From Novosphingobium kunmingense (GTDB taxonomy: Bacteria; Pseudomonadota; Alphaproteobacteria; Sphingomonadales; Sphingomonadaceae): a DNA stretch of 64,000 bases. Made by a program: the position numbers and the translations under genes. The stretch is taken from positions 558,001 through 622,000 of the forward strand of contig NZ_PHUF01000003.1 of the NCBI RefSeq assembly GCF_002813245.1. The letters are read 5' to 3'. Shown piece by piece: positions 35,634 through 45,779 of this stretch; position 1 is the stretch's first letter, and each line of letters starts with the position of its first letter. The notes under the pieces were generated by a model. It saw nothing but the letters and a program-made list of their open reading frames with translations. It was not told the origin of the DNA and ran no database searches.

Positions 35634-36369
35634 ACGGCGCACTGTCCTGTTGCTCGTCGTGGCGCTTGTCGCCGCAGCGGGTGTCGCTTTGCTGGTGCGG
35701 GGGCGTTCGGCAGAGCCCGCCGCCGGCCCGGTCGGCCTGTTCACCAATCTTCCGATCCTGTGGAACGAGGAGGCCGACGTCGCCGACCTGCTCAAGTCGA
35801 GCGAAACTCCTCACTGGGCACGCGCCGTCCTGGCCCGGCAAGGTCCGATAATGGCGCTGGACACGCTGGATGCTCCGGGCGGCAAAGGGCCGCTAGGCGG
35901 GCTTTCGCGGCTCGTCATGGCCCAGCCTCGCGCGCTCGGTCCGGGGGAGAACGTGGCGCTCGACACCTGGGTGCGCGGCGGCGGTCGCCTGCTGCTGCTC
36001 GCCGACCCGGCGCTGACTGAGGACTCGCACTTCGCCATCGGCGATCCGCGTCGCCCGCAGGCGGTCGTCCTGCTCAGCCCGATCCTCAAGCGCTGGGGGC
36101 TCGAACTGCGATTCGACGAGGCCCAGGCCTTCGGTGACCACGACGTTCAGGTCGGCGGCACCAGTGTGCCGGTCAACCTCGCGGGCAGTTTCATCGCGAT
36201 CGATGCCAAGGCATGCGCGGTCGAGGCCGACGGCGTCCTTGCCACCTGCCGGATCGGGGCTGGTCGCCTTACCGCTCTGGCCGATGCAGCCGTTCTCGCG
36301 CGTGAGGATGAAGACGGCGGGCGCGAAGAGGCCTTCGCCGCCCTGCTCGGGCGCGCTTTCAGGGACTGA
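35629..36369 (+). CDS. GldG-like membrane-anchored protein, start codon uncertain
   Basis: About 246 residues. An N-terminal anchor (R-R-R-T-V-L-L-L-V-V-A-L-V-A-A-A-G-V-A-L-L) precedes a soluble domain with L-P-I-L-W-N-E...W-V-R-G-G-G-R-L-L-L-L-A-D-P-A-L and L-S-P-I-L-K-R-W-G-L-E-L, the pattern of the GldG/ABC-auxiliary unknown-function domain. The most natural N-terminus begins at an ATT at 35629 that overlaps the stop of the preceding gene (ATTAG). GTG 35566 would add 21 residues and TTG 35650 would remove the arginines. No start has a clear ribosome site. Confidence 0.65.
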   Translation: MRRRTVLLLVVALVAAAGVALLVRGRSAEPAAGPVGLFTNLPILWNEEADVADLLKSSETPHWARAVLARQGPIMALDTLDAPGGKGPLGGLSRLVMAQPRALGPGENVALDTWVRGGGRLLLLADPALTEDSHFAIGDPRRPQAVVLLSPILKRWGLELRFDEAQAFGDHDVQVGGTSVPVNLAGSFIAIDAKACAVEADGVLATCRIGAGRLTALADAAVLAREDEDGGREEAFAALLGRAFRD

Positions 36370-36614
36370 ATCCGGCCCATTCGGGGAAAGCACGGGACTT
36401 CCACCCGGGCGTCGTAGAGTCGCGCGCTAAGTTGCTGATTTTTGTAGTGAACATATTGGCAACAAGCGTCCGGCAAGTCGCAATTTTCAGCATCAAAAAT
36501 AAATAAAATCAGTAAGTTACCAAGTTATCCCGTGAAATCCCGCAATTTTCCCTTCCATCCCTGCCGGTGCAGCGTTAAGAATCGGCTTCATCAACAGCAA
36601 TGATCACTGCCGAA

Positions 36615-36656
36615 CCCCGATGCGGGGCGACTCTGGCCGCGAAGCCGCGCGGCCAG
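36615..36656 (+). other. Two hairpins in the mraZ leader
   Basis: First a 5-base stem (36615-36619 with 36623-36627), then a perfect 9-base stem (36633-36641 with 36648-36656, six-base loop). No T-tract follows, so these are not simple terminators. They would fold in the 5' part of the dcw transcript. Confidence 0.5.
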
Positions 36657-36658
36657 CC

Positions 36659-36702
36659 GGGAGAGGGTGTTGCGGGGGGACCGGGGCATCCGGGAATAGG
36701 GG
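36659..36702 (+). promoter_or_regulatory. Periodic G-run array before mraZ
   Basis: Six runs of three or more G begin at 36659, 36665, 36674, 36683, 36692 and 36699. The runs at 36665, 36674, 36683 and 36692 recur at exactly 9 bases. MraZ proteins bind tandem GGG-containing repeats in front of their own gene (TGGGN units about 10 bases apart in E. coli), so this may be the autoregulatory operator; it could also fold as a G-quadruplex. The runs are seen; the role is inference. Confidence 0.5.
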
Positions 36703-36711
36703 CGGTAAGAC

Positions 36712-37215
36712 GTGGAGGCTCAGCGGCCGATCAGTTACAGCGGTCAGGGCTTTTCGCTTCTCGGCGAAAAGGGCCGCTTCGTGCTGCCGCCCGACTTCCG
36801 CAAGGCGGTCCGCGATTCAGGCAATGGCGAGCGCGTGCTGTGCCTGGCCAAGCATCCCCGCTGGAAATGCCTGACCGGCTTCGGCTTGGGCCGGGTCGAG
36901 CAGTTCGAGGCCGAGTTGGACCGCGAAGAGCGCAACGCCCTTGACCGGGGCCACGACTTCGACCGCGAAATGCGCGCCGCCCAACTTTACGGCTTCACCC
37001 AGGTGCCCTTCGACGACAGCGGCCGCTTCGTCCTGCCCGAGCGATTCTTCAAGATGGGGTCGATCAAGGAAGCGATCTATTTCCAGGGCGGCGGTCTCCA
37101 GTTCACGGTCTGGGACCCGGAAGAACTGGCCAAGATGGGTCAGGGCTGGGAAGACGCCCAGGAAGCCTGTCTCGATCTTGCTGCCAAGGCTGCCAACGGG
37201 AAGGGGCGCAAGTGA
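36712..37215 (+). CDS. mraZ: Transcriptional regulator MraZ
   Basis: First gene of the dcw cluster and its DNA-binding regulator. The 167-residue product has two AbrB-like repeats, each with the R-F-V-L-P motif: [11 protein letters not shown] near residue 20 and [10 protein letters not shown] near residue 100. Start is GTG at 36712, nine bases after the G-run array. Its end overlaps rsmH by four bases (GTGA). Confidence 0.92.
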   Translation: MEAQRPISYSGQGFSLLGEKGRFVLPPDFRKAVRDSGNGERVLCLAKHPRWKCLTGFGLGRVEQFEAELDREERNALDRGHDFDREMRAAQLYGFTQVPFDDSGRFVLPERFFKMGSIKEAIYFQGGGLQFTVWDPEELAKMGQGWEDAQEACLDLAAKAANGKGRK

Positions 37216-38177
37216 CCGGCGCGCCGCACATTCCCGTCCTCCTCGATGAAGTGATTGCCGCGCTGGCTCCCGAGCCGGGCGCGGTGATCGTCGATGCGAC
37301 CTTCGGCGCGGGCGGTTATACGCGCCGGATCATCGATGCCGGTGCGACCGTTCACGCCTTCGACCGCGATCCCGATGCCATCGCCGCTGCCCGGACCTGG
37401 CCGGAAACCGCCGCCGATCCGCCGCGGCTGGTACTGCATCCGCGGCGCTTCAGCGAAATGATCGCCAGCCTTGCCGAGGCTGGCGTTTCGCGCGTCGACG
37501 GGGTCGTCATGGACATCGGCGTCTCGTCGATGCAGCTCGACCAGGCGGAGCGCGGCTTCGCCTTCTCGAGCGACGGCCCGCTTGACATGCGCATGGCCCA
37601 GGAAGGCGAAAGCGCCGCCGATTTTCTCAACACCGCGCCCGAAGACACGATCGCCGACGTCTTGTTCCACTATGGCGAAGAACGCCAGTCGCGCCGCGTC
37701 GCCCGCGCGATTGTGGCGGCGCGTCCGCTGGAGACGACCGGGCAACTGGCTCAGGTGATCCGCAAGGCCTTGGGTTACCGCCCCCACAGCAACAAGGGGC
37801 CCGCGCCCAAGGATCCGGCGACCCGCAGCTTCCAGGCGATCCGCATCCATGTGAACGCCGAGCTTGACGAACTGCGCACGGCGCTGGGTGCTGCCGAAGC
37901 CTTGCTGCGTCCCGGCGGCCGGCTGGCCGTGGTCAGCTTCCACAGTCTCGAAGACCGCATCGTCAAGCAGTTCCTGCGCGACGCGAGCGGTCAGGTTGCA
38001 AGTGCCTCGCGCCATCTGCCGGTCACCGCCAGGACGGCTGTGCCAACCTTCGCGCCGATCGCCAAGGCGGTCCGCCCGTCCGAAGCCGAGCTGGCCCGCA
38101 ACCCGCGCGCCCGTTCCGCCACGCTGCGTTCCGCCATTCGCACTGCCGCTCCCGCCCGGGAAAGGAGGGCCGCATGA
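37212..38177 (+). CDS. rsmH: 16S rRNA m4C1402 methyltransferase
   Basis: Methylates N4 of C1402 in 16S rRNA with SAM (also called MraW). The 321-residue product has H-I-P-V-L-L-D-E-V near the start, the SAM loop [17 protein letters not shown], and the family-specific [10 protein letters not shown] and [14 protein letters not shown] start overlaps the mraZ stop; its own stop overlaps ftsL. Confidence 0.96.
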   Translation: MTGAPHIPVLLDEVIAALAPEPGAVIVDATFGAGGYTRRIIDAGATVHAFDRDPDAIAAARTWPETAADPPRLVLHPRRFSEMIASLAEAGVSRVDGVVMDIGVSSMQLDQAERGFAFSSDGPLDMRMAQEGESAADFLNTAPEDTIADVLFHYGEERQSRRVARAIVAARPLETTGQLAQVIRKALGYRPHSNKGPAPKDPATRSFQAIRIHVNAELDELRTALGAAEALLRPGGRLAVVSFHSLEDRIVKQFLRDASGQVASASRHLPVTARTAVPTFAPIAKAVRPSEAELARNPRARSATLRSAIRTAAPARERRAA

Positions 38178-38677
38178 ACCTTACCCGTGATCGCCTGCGC
38201 CAGGTCGGCTGGGTCGCCGTGCTCGTCGTCTGCGGCGCTCTGCTTCTTGCCCTGACCTTCAAGGTTAACGCGGTGAAGAGCCAGGTCCGTCTGACCGAGC
38301 GCAAGATCGTCGCGGTCAAGCAGGACACCATGTTCCTCGAGACCGAGTTCGAAACACGTGCCAACCAGCAGCAGCTTTCGAACCTCAACACGGTCGAATT
38401 CGGCTATCAGGCGCCGACCGCCGCACAGTACCTGGAAGGGGAACGTCAGCTTGCCTCGCTCGGCAAGCCGCGCGGCCCCGGCGCGCCCAGCCCGATCCGG
38501 GTCGCATCTGCCGCCGATGTCACCGAGGACAGCGGCTTTCCTGCCATGGTCTCGCCGCTCACCGGCAAGGCCATGGCCGCCGAACTGCCCAAGGGCGAAC
38601 CCAAGGCCAAGGTCACTGCCGATACCCTGCGCGACAAGCTGAGCACCGTCGAAAAGCGGGACGTCGCCGCTCCATGA
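38174..38677 (+). CDS. ftsL: FtsL-like division protein
   Basis: 167-residue bitopic protein at the position of ftsL. A short basic N-terminus precedes one membrane helix (about residues 13-29) and a heptad-rich coiled coil ([16 protein letters not shown]...), followed by a flexible tail. Sequence identity to FtsL is low in this group, so the call rests on topology and on the place between rsmH and ftsI. Partner of FtsB/FtsQ and activator of FtsWI. Overlaps both neighbours by four bases. Confidence 0.8.
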   Translation: MNLTRDRLRQVGWVAVLVVCGALLLALTFKVNAVKSQVRLTERKIVAVKQDTMFLETEFETRANQQQLSNLNTVEFGYQAPTAAQYLEGERQLASLGKPRGPGAPSPIRVASAADVTEDSGFPAMVSPLTGKAMAAELPKGEPKAKVTADTLRDKLSTVEKRDVAAP

Positions 38678-40407
38678 CCTCGATCACCGTCTCGACCGCC
38701 ATCTCTTCGGGCCGCGGCGAGCTGGTCAACGTGCGCCAGCGCACCCTGCTGATGGCCAAGTGGCGCATCCTGTGGGTGGTTGCGGGCTTCTTCTTCATTG
38801 CCGTGATCGCGCTGGCCCGCATTGCCTGGCTTGGTCTGTTCGAGGGCGAAACACGCCGCGTCGACGGACTGGCCGCGCTGCTGCCGGCGCGCGGCGATAT
38901 CGTCGATCGCAACGGCGTGCCCCTCGCTCGCGCCTTTCCCGCCTATGCTCTGTGGTACAACCCGACTGCGCTGGGCGACGATGGCACGCCGCTGATCCAC
39001 GGCTCGCGCCAGATCGCCGAACAGCTGGTGCGGATATTCCCGGACATGAACGTGGACGAACTGGCTGCGCGGCTGGCCAGCGGCAAGCCCGGCTACCTGC
39101 GCCGCCGCATTCTGCCCGAAGATGCCAACCGCATCCACGCGCTGGGCGAACCGGCGCTGGAATTCCCGCGCGAGGTCGAACGCTATTACCCGCAAGGCTC
39201 GATGGCTGCCCACGTGCTTGGCTTCGTCGGCGCCGACGGCAAGGGCCGGGTGGGCATGGAACAGATCTTCGACAGGCAGCTCACCGATCCGGCCACGCGC
39301 GGCGCCCCGGCCGTGCTGTCGATCGACACCCGCGTCCAGGGCGCGCTCGAGGACGAACTGCACCGCGGCATGGTCGACAGCGCGGCCAAGGGCGCGGCGG
39401 GGATCGTGCTCGATGTCGATACTGGCGAGGTCGTGGCGCTGGCCTCGCTGCCCTCGTTCAATCCCAACCTGATCGACCACGCCAGCACGCCCAACATCTT
39501 CAACCGGGTGACCAACCAGGTCTATGAACTGGGATCGACGTTCAAGCCGATCACCGTGGCCTCCGCGATCGATGCCGGCACCGTCACCAATCTGGGGCGG
39601 CGCTACCAGTCGGCCCGGCCGATCGCCATCGGCGGCTTCCAGATCCGCGACAGCCACGCGCTCGGCGCTTCGCTCAACATCCCGGAAATGCTGATCCATT
39701 CGTCCAACATCGTCACCGCACAGGTCGCCGACGAGCTGGGCGGAGCCAGGCTGCAGGCGACGATGCGCGCGCTCGACATGAACCAGCGTCCGGGGATCGA
39801 GCTGCCGGCACGCGGGTTCCCGCTGTGGCCGGCCGGAGAGTGGTCGCGCATCACGACCATGACCGTTGCCTATGGCCACGGCATCGCCGTTACCCCGCTG
39901 CACCTTGCCAGCGCCTATGCGACGATGGTCAACGGCGGCGTCTGGCGGCCCGCGACCCTGATGAAGGCCGACCCGAACAAGCCAGTGGCCGGTCGCCGCG
40001 TGTTCAAGGCCTCGACCAGCGCGCGGATGCGCCAGTTGCTGCGCCTGATCGTCGATATCGGTACCGGCAAGAAGGCAAATGCGCCCGGCTACCGCGTGGG
40101 CGGCAAGACGGGTTCGGCCGAAAAGCCTGGCGCAGGCGGATACCGCCGCACCTCGCTGGTGGCGACCTTTGCCGCCGCCTTCCCGATGGACCGGCCGCGC
40201 TATGTGGTGATTGCGATGCTGGACGAACCGCAGGGCACCGTCGCAACTTCTGGCCAGCGTACCGCCGCCTGGAACGCCGCGCCGGTCGTCGGCCGCGTGG
40301 TGCCCCGCATCGGCCCGCTGCTGGGCGTCATGCCCGACGAAACCCGCGACGTTGATATCTCGGACTTGGCCGGACTGGTGCCGGGCCTTTCGGACAAGGC
40401 GGAATGA
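38674..40407 (+). CDS. ftsI: Septal peptidoglycan transpeptidase FtsI (PBP3)
   Basis: Cross-links septal peptidoglycan in the periplasm. 577 residues: one membrane helix (about 29-53), an N-terminal pedestal with R-G-D-I-V-D-R-N-G, and the penicillin-binding domain with the serine at 288 (G-S-T-F-K-P), S-S-N at 343-345 and K-T-G at 478-480. No glycosyltransferase domain, as for class B PBPs; FtsW, encoded downstream, supplies that step. Overlaps ftsL and murE by four bases. Confidence 0.95.
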   Translation: MTSITVSTAISSGRGELVNVRQRTLLMAKWRILWVVAGFFFIAVIALARIAWLGLFEGETRRVDGLAALLPARGDIVDRNGVPLARAFPAYALWYNPTALGDDGTPLIHGSRQIAEQLVRIFPDMNVDELAARLASGKPGYLRRRILPEDANRIHALGEPALEFPREVERYYPQGSMAAHVLGFVGADGKGRVGMEQIFDRQLTDPATRGAPAVLSIDTRVQGALEDELHRGMVDSAAKGAAGIVLDVDTGEVVALASLPSFNPNLIDHASTPNIFNRVTNQVYELGSTFKPITVASAIDAGTVTNLGRRYQSARPIAIGGFQIRDSHALGASLNIPEMLIHSSNIVTAQVADELGGARLQATMRALDMNQRPGIELPARGFPLWPAGEWSRITTMTVAYGHGIAVTPLHLASAYATMVNGGVWRPATLMKADPNKPVAGRRVFKASTSARMRQLLRLIVDIGTGKKANAPGYRVGGKTGSAEKPGAGGYRRTSLVATFAAAFPMDRPRYVVIAMLDEPQGTVATSGQRTAAWNAAPVVGRVVPRIGPLLGVMPDETRDVDISDLAGLVPGLSDKAE

Positions 40408-41876
40408 AGCTCTCGGCGCTCGCCACGGCTGCCGGAATAGCGCTGCCGGGCGGGACCGAAGCGCAGGTGACCGGCTTCGCCATCGACAATCGCAAGGTTG
40501 CGCCCGGCACCGTGTTCGGCGCCTTTCAGGGCGCCACCGTCAATGGCGAGGACTTCATCCCGGCGGCGGTTACGGCAGGCGCCGTGGCCGTGGTCGCCCG
40601 GCCCGAAGCGCGGGTCGTCGGCGCGATCCACATCGCCAACGACAACCCGCGCCGCGCCTTCGCCCGGCTGGCGGCGGGCTTTTTCCAGCCGGTGCCCGAA
40701 ACGCTGGTGGCGGTCACCGGTACCAACGGCAAGACCAGCACGGTCGAGATGACGCGGCAGATCTGGCGCATTCTGGGCGAACGGTCCGCCTCGATCGGCA
40801 CCCTGGGCGTCACCACCAGCGACGAAAGCGTCTCGACCGGGCTCACCACGCCCGACATCGTAACGTTCCTCGCGAACATGCACGGCCTTGCCCGCGAAGG
40901 GGTGAGCCATGTGGCCTACGAGGCGTCGAGCCACGGCCTCGACCAGTACCGTAACGAGGGGCTGCGGGTGAAGGCGGGGGCCTTCACGAACCTCAGCCGC
41001 GATCACCTCGACTACCACAAGGACATGGACGATTACTTCGCGGCCAAGATGCGGCTGTTTGGTGAAGTTGTCGACCGCGATGGCACGGCCGTGATCTGGG
41101 CCGACGATGAATGGTCGTCCCGCGCCGTCGAGCAGGCCCGCAGCGGGGGGCTGCGCCTGTTCACCGTGGGCAAGGGCGGGGAGGCGATCCGTCTCCTCGC
41201 CCGCACCCCCACCCAGCTCGGTCAGGTACTCGAGATCGAATGGGCGGGCGCACCGCGCAAGGTGACTCTTCCGCTGATCGGCGCCTACCAGGCCGCCAAC
41301 GCGCTGGTCGCGGCGGGCCTGGTCATCGCGACGGGCGGGGATGCGGAGCGGACCTTCGATGCGCTTAGCCGCCTGCAGCCCGTGCGCGGCCGGCTAGAGC
41401 GCGCGGCGATCACCCAGGCCGGAGCGCCGGTCTATGTCGACTATGCGCACACGCCCGATGCCCTCGAGGCTGCGATAGACGCCTTGAGGCCGCATTGCAC
41501 CGGGCGCCTTCTGGTCGTATTCGGCGCCGGCGGCGACCGCGATGCTGGTAAACGCCCGCAAATGGGCGCGGTGGCGCAGCGGCTGGCCGACGCTGCCATC
41601 GTCACCGATGACAACCCACGCGGCGAGGACCCCGCCGCGATCCGCGCGATGGTGCTGTCAGGGGGGGGCGGCGCCCTGCGCGAAGTGGGCGACAGGCGCG
41701 CGGCAATCGCCGCCGCCATCGCCGAGGCCGGCGCGCAGGACATCGTCCTCATTGCCGGCAAGGGGCACGAACAGGGGCAGATTGTGGGCGCGGGCGCGGA
41801 CATGCGCGTGCTGCCTTTCGACGACGTGATCGTGGCCCGCGAATGCGCGGGTCAGCTTGGGAGTGAGACGCAATGA
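40404..41876 (+). CDS. murE: UDP-MurNAc-tripeptide ligase MurE, meso-diaminopimelate type
   Basis: Adds meso-diaminopimelate to UDP-MurNAc-L-Ala-D-Glu in the cytoplasm. 490 residues: P-loop G-T-N-G-K-T-S at 106-112 and the D-N-P-R motif in D-D-N-P-R-G-E-D near residue 405, which specifies diaminopimelate rather than lysine. A run of eight G at 41661-41668 encodes part of S-G-G-G-G-A. Overlaps ftsI and murF by four bases. Confidence 0.96.
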   Translation: MKLSALATAAGIALPGGTEAQVTGFAIDNRKVAPGTVFGAFQGATVNGEDFIPAAVTAGAVAVVARPEARVVGAIHIANDNPRRAFARLAAGFFQPVPETLVAVTGTNGKTSTVEMTRQIWRILGERSASIGTLGVTTSDESVSTGLTTPDIVTFLANMHGLAREGVSHVAYEASSHGLDQYRNEGLRVKAGAFTNLSRDHLDYHKDMDDYFAAKMRLFGEVVDRDGTAVIWADDEWSSRAVEQARSGGLRLFTVGKGGEAIRLLARTPTQLGQVLEIEWAGAPRKVTLPLIGAYQAANALVAAGLVIATGGDAERTFDALSRLQPVRGRLERAAITQAGAPVYVDYAHTPDALEAAIDALRPHCTGRLLVVFGAGGDRDAGKRPQMGAVAQRLADAAIVTDDNPRGEDPAAIRAMVLSGGGGALREVGDRRAAIAAAIAEAGAQDIVLIAGKGHEQGQIVGAGADMRVLPFDDVIVARECAGQLGSETQ

Positions 41877-43342
41877 ACGCCTATGCCCGTATCCTGGAAT
41901 GGCCGATCCAGCCCGACGATGCCGCAGGCCTGGCCCTGTGGACCGCGGGCGAGATCGCGGCGGCAACCGGCGGCACGCCGTCGGCCGATTTCCAGGCGGC
42001 GGGCGCCGACATCGACAGCCGCGACGTGGGCGAAGGCGACCTGTTCTTTGCCCTCAAGGGCGAGGCGATGGACGGCCACGTCTTCGTCGATGCGGCGATC
42101 GCCAGGGGCGCGGCGGCGGCCATCGTCGATCGCCCGATCGCGGCGCCGCACGTGCTGGTCGACGACACCTCAAGCGCACTTGAGATGCTGGCGAAAGTGG
42201 CGCGAAACCGCGCCGATGCGCGCATCATCGGGGTGACGGGATCGGTCGGCAAGACCGGGGTCAAGGAAGCCATCTTCGCCGCACTCGACCGGTCGAGCCG
42301 CGGCCGCGCGCACCGTTCGGTCAAGAGCTACAACAACCACGTGGGCGTGCCGCTGAGCCTGGCGCGAATGTCGGCGCGGGCCCGGTTCGGCGTGTTCGAA
42401 ATGGGCATGAACCACGCCGGCGAGATCCGGGCGCTGACTGCACTGGTCCGTCCCCACGTGGCGGTGATCACCACCATTGCCCCGGCGCATATCGAGATGC
42501 TCGGCAGCGAAGAGGCGATTGCCGATGCCAAGGCGGAAATATTCGAGGGGCTGGAGCCCGGCGGGGTCGCGATCATCCCGGCAGACAGCCCCCACCATGC
42601 CCGGCTGAAGGAAGCGGCAGAAAAACACGCGGGCGCCGTCGTTTCCTTCGGCCGGGCTTCGCACGCCGATGTCCGCCTGCTCGATGCCGTGCCGGCGCCG
42701 GGCGGCGGGTCGCTGGTCACCGCCGACATGGGCGACCGGCGGATCTGCTATACCGTGGCTGCGCCGGGCGATCACTGGATCGTCAATTCGCTGGCTGTCA
42801 TCGCTGCGGTCCGCGCCGCCGGCGGCGATCTGGGCGCGGCAGGGCTCGCTTTGGCCGAACTCGAAGGGCTGAAGGGCCGCGGCGAACGCCACACGATCGC
42901 CGCTGCCGGCGGTGACGGATCGGGCACCGCGCTGCTCATCGACGAAAGCTACAACGCCAACCCGGCCTCGATGCGCGCGACGCTGGCGCAACTGGGCGCG
43001 ACGCCGGCCCGCCGCCGCGTGGCGGTGCTGGGATCGATGAAGGAACTGGGCAGCCATGGCCCTTCCTTCCACGCGCAACTTGCCGATCCGATCGCCGCCG
43101 CGCAGATCGACCGGCTGTTCCTTGTCGGAGACGAGATGCAGGCCTTGGCCGACGAACTGGGGAAAGAGCCCGGCGCCGCGCTTGGCAAGGCGATTCCCTT
43201 CGATCATTGCAGGACCGCAGGAGAAGCGCTCGATGCGCTGAAGCGGTTTGGCGTGGAGGGCGGTGACGCCCTGCTCATCAAGGGGTCGAATTCGGTTGGG
43301 CTCGGCGCTGTCGTCGCCGCTCTCGCCAAGCAGGAAGGTTAG
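41873..43342 (+). CDS. murF: UDP-MurNAc-pentapeptide ligase MurF
   Basis: Adds D-Ala-D-Ala to the tripeptide precursor. 489 residues: the P-loop is G-S-V-G-K-T at 123-128, then [22 protein letters not shown] and [11 protein letters not shown], all hallmark MurF motifs. Overlaps murE by four bases. The gap to mraY, eight bases, is the only one inside the mraZ-ftsA run. Confidence 0.96.
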   Translation: MNAYARILEWPIQPDDAAGLALWTAGEIAAATGGTPSADFQAAGADIDSRDVGEGDLFFALKGEAMDGHVFVDAAIARGAAAAIVDRPIAAPHVLVDDTSSALEMLAKVARNRADARIIGVTGSVGKTGVKEAIFAALDRSSRGRAHRSVKSYNNHVGVPLSLARMSARARFGVFEMGMNHAGEIRALTALVRPHVAVITTIAPAHIEMLGSEEAIADAKAEIFEGLEPGGVAIIPADSPHHARLKEAAEKHAGAVVSFGRASHADVRLLDAVPAPGGGSLVTADMGDRRICYTVAAPGDHWIVNSLAVIAAVRAAGGDLGAAGLALAELEGLKGRGERHTIAAAGGDGSGTALLIDESYNANPASMRATLAQLGATPARRRVAVLGSMKELGSHGPSFHAQLADPIAAAQIDRLFLVGDEMQALADELGKEPGAALGKAIPFDHCRTAGEALDALKRFGVEGGDALLIKGSNSVGLGAVVAALAKQEG

Positions 43343-43350
43343 ATCAGGCG

Positions 43351-44421
43351 ATGCTGTACCTGATCGCGGAATATTTCCAGTTCGAAGGCCTGGCGAACCT
43401 CATTCGCTATCAGACCTTCCGCGCGGGCGCAGCGCTGATGACGGCGCTGGTCATCGGGCTGCTGATCGGGCCCCGCTTCATCAACATGCTGCGCGTCCGC
43501 CAGGGCAAGGGCCAGCCGATCCGCGAGGACGGGCCGCAGACCCATCTCGCCAAGCGCGGCACGCCGACCATGGGCGGGCTGATGATCCTGATCGCGCTGG
43601 TCCTGTCGATGCTGGTCTGGATGGACCTGGCCAACCCCTTCGTGTGGGCCTGTCTTGCGGTCACCACCGGGTTCGGCGTGATCGGCTTCCTCGACGATTT
43701 CGACAAGGTCCGCAAACGCAGCACCGCCGGGGTTTCAGGCCGGGCGCGCCTGATTGCGGAATTCCTCGTCGCCGGCATCGCGGCCTGGATCATCGTCAGC
43801 CAGATCAGCACCAACCTCTACGTGCCGTTCCTCAGCGGACGGTATATTCCGCTCGGGCCGTTCTACTATGTCTTCGCGGCGGTCGTCATGGTTGGCGCGG
43901 GCAATGCCGTGAACCTGACCGACGGGCTCGATGGGCTGGCGACCATGCCGGTGATCATCGCCGCAGGCACCTTTGCGATCATCGCCTATCTGGCCGGCCG
44001 CGCCGACTTTGCGACCTACCTCGGCATTCCGCACGTGCCGGGGGCGGGTGAACTCGCCATCCTGTGCGCCGGGATCATGGGGGCGGGCCTGGCCTTTCTG
44101 TGGTTCAACGCCCCGCCGGCGGCGGTGTTCATGGGCGATACCGGAAGCCTGGCCCTGGGCGGTGCACTGGGCGCGATCGCGGTTGCCGCGCACCACGAGA
44201 TCGTCCTCGCCATCGTCGGTGGACTGTTCGTGATGGAGGCCGTGTCGGTGATCGTCCAGGTGTTCTGGTACAAGCGCACCGGGCGCCGGATCTTCCGCAT
44301 GGCCCCGATCCACCACCACTTCGAGCAACTCGGCTGGAAGGAATCGACCGTCGTGATCCGCTTCTGGATCGTGTCGATCGTTCTTGCCCTTATCGGATTG
44401 TCGACTCTCAAGATCCGATGA
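43351..44421 (+). CDS. mraY: Phospho-MurNAc-pentapeptide transferase MraY
   Basis: Integral membrane enzyme that moves phospho-MurNAc-pentapeptide to undecaprenyl phosphate, making lipid I. 356 residues with ten membrane helices and the conserved cytoplasmic motifs: [38 protein letters not shown] and [10 protein letters not shown]. Stop overlaps murD. Confidence 0.97.
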   Translation: MLYLIAEYFQFEGLANLIRYQTFRAGAALMTALVIGLLIGPRFINMLRVRQGKGQPIREDGPQTHLAKRGTPTMGGLMILIALVLSMLVWMDLANPFVWACLAVTTGFGVIGFLDDFDKVRKRSTAGVSGRARLIAEFLVAGIAAWIIVSQISTNLYVPFLSGRYIPLGPFYYVFAAVVMVGAGNAVNLTDGLDGLATMPVIIAAGTFAIIAYLAGRADFATYLGIPHVPGAGELAILCAGIMGAGLAFLWFNAPPAAVFMGDTGSLALGGALGAIAVAAHHEIVLAIVGGLFVMEAVSVIVQVFWYKRTGRRIFRMAPIHHHFEQLGWKESTVVIRFWIVSIVLALIGLSTLKIR

Positions 44422-45779
44422 TCAACTCGCCCGTCTTTACCGGCAAACGCTACGCGGTCCTGGGACTGGCCCGGTCGGGACTGACGGCTGCGGAAAGCCT
44501 GCTGGCCAGCGGCGCGCGGGTCACGGCCTGGGACGCGCGCGAGGAGCCGCGCCGCGCGCTGGAGCGCCGGGCCGAGTTGGCCGATCCGGCCACCATCGAC
44601 CTTACCGGCTACGCCGGCGTCGTCGTGTCGCCGGGCGTGCCGCTAAACACCCATCCGATTGCCGCCCACGCCGCGAAGTACGGCGTGCCGGTGATCGGCG
44701 ACATCGAACTGTTCGCGCTTGCCCGCCCGCACCTGCCGGCGCACCGTGTCGTCGCGATCACCGGGACCAACGGCAAGTCGACCACCACCGCACTGGTCCA
44801 CCACCTGCTGCAATCAGCCGCGCTGCCTGTGCGGATGGGCGGAAACATCGGCTTGCCGGTGCTGGGCCAGAACCCATTGGGACCGGGCGGAATCTACGTG
44901 CTCGAATTGTCGAGCTACCAGATCGACCTCACTTTCAGCCTCGAGGCCGAAGTCGCCGCTCTGCTCAACCTGACGCCTGACCACCTCGATCGCTACGACG
45001 GCTTTGCCGGCTATGCCGCCAGCAAGGCGCGTCTGTTCGCCATGCAACGGCCCGATCAGTTCGCAGTCTTCGGCACCAGCGATGCCAAGACCATCGCACT
45101 CGGCCAGCGCGAGGCGCAATTGCGCGGGGCGGACCGCGTGGCCCTGGTCGACGGTGCCGATCTTGCCGGTCTACAGCCGCAGTGGCCCTCGTTGCAGGGG
45201 CCGCACAACCTGCAGAACGCGGCAGTGGCCGTGGCGATCGTCACCGCTCTGGGGCTCAGCGAGGGACAGTGGCGCCCGGCCCTGGCCAGCTTCCGCGGCC
45301 TGCCCCACCGGATGGAGCGGGTCGCCGAAAGCGGCGGCGTGACCTACATCAACGACAGCAAGGCGACCAACCCGGCCTCGACCGCGCCGGCCCTGGCGGC
45401 CTTTCCGCCCAATCCCGACCGCCGAATCCACTGGATCGTCGGAGGCCTGCCCAAGGGCGAGAGCCTGGCCGAGTGCGAGGCCTATTTCGCCAACGTCGCC
45501 GCTGCCTATACCATCGGCGATGCCGGCCCGCTGTTTGCCGATCTCCTTGCCTCTCATACCAAGGTGACACGCAGCGAGATGATGTGCGACGCGATCCGCC
45601 AGGCGCGCGAGGCCGCCCGGCCCGGCGACGTCGTGCTGCTGTCGCCGGCCTGCGCCAGTTTCGACCAGTTCCGCGACTACGAGGCGCGGGGCGATTCGTT
45701 CCGCCAGATCGTTCTGGCCCTGATCGAGGAGGATCGCGTGGCCGCCAGCGCCGCCGCCCGCACCGGAGAGACCCGCTGA
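44418..45779 (+). CDS. murD: UDP-MurNAc-L-alanine:D-glutamate ligase MurD
   Basis: Adds D-glutamate to UDP-MurNAc-L-Ala. 453 residues: N-terminal G-L-A-R-S-G nucleotide fold, P-loop [23 protein letters not shown] and the C-terminal N-D-S-K-A-T-N and [11 protein letters not shown]. The ATG at 44418 overlaps the mraY stop; the open frame continuing upstream is a shadow within mraY. Its TGA shares its last base with the ftsW ATG. Confidence 0.96.
   Translation: MINSPVFTGKRYAVLGLARSGLTAAESLLASGARVTAWDAREEPRRALERRAELADPATIDLTGYAGVVVSPGVPLNTHPIAAHAAKYGVPVIGDIELFALARPHLPAHRVVAITGTNGKSTTTALVHHLLQSAALPVRMGGNIGLPVLGQNPLGPGGIYVLELSSYQIDLTFSLEAEVAALLNLTPDHLDRYDGFAGYAASKARLFAMQRPDQFAVFGTSDAKTIALGQREAQLRGADRVALVDGADLAGLQPQWPSLQGPHNLQNAAVAVAIVTALGLSEGQWRPALASFRGLPHRMERVAESGGVTYINDSKATNPASTAPALAAFPPNPDRRIHWIVGGLPKGESLAECEAYFANVAAAYTIGDAGPLFADLLASHTKVTRSEMMCDAIRQAREAARPGDVVLLSPACASFDQFRDYEARGDSFRQIVLALIEEDRVAASAAARTGETR

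Larger units (their letters stand above)
36370..36711 (+). promoter_or_regulatory. dcw promoter and leader region
   Basis: 342 bases without a gene before mraZ. The first two thirds (about 36430-36590) are clearly AT-richer than the surroundings and should hold the dcw promoter; TAAAAT near 36508 and TATTGG near 36455 are possible -10 elements, but no -35 is convincing. The last 100 bases contain two hairpins (36615-36656) and then a run of G-tracts (36659-36702). Confidence 0.6.

Noticed and set aside
36600..36944. A plus-strand frame beginning in the mraZ leader
   Set aside because: It overlaps mraZ in another frame, is Gly/Arg-rich and lacks motifs; the mraZ frame has two conserved repeats.
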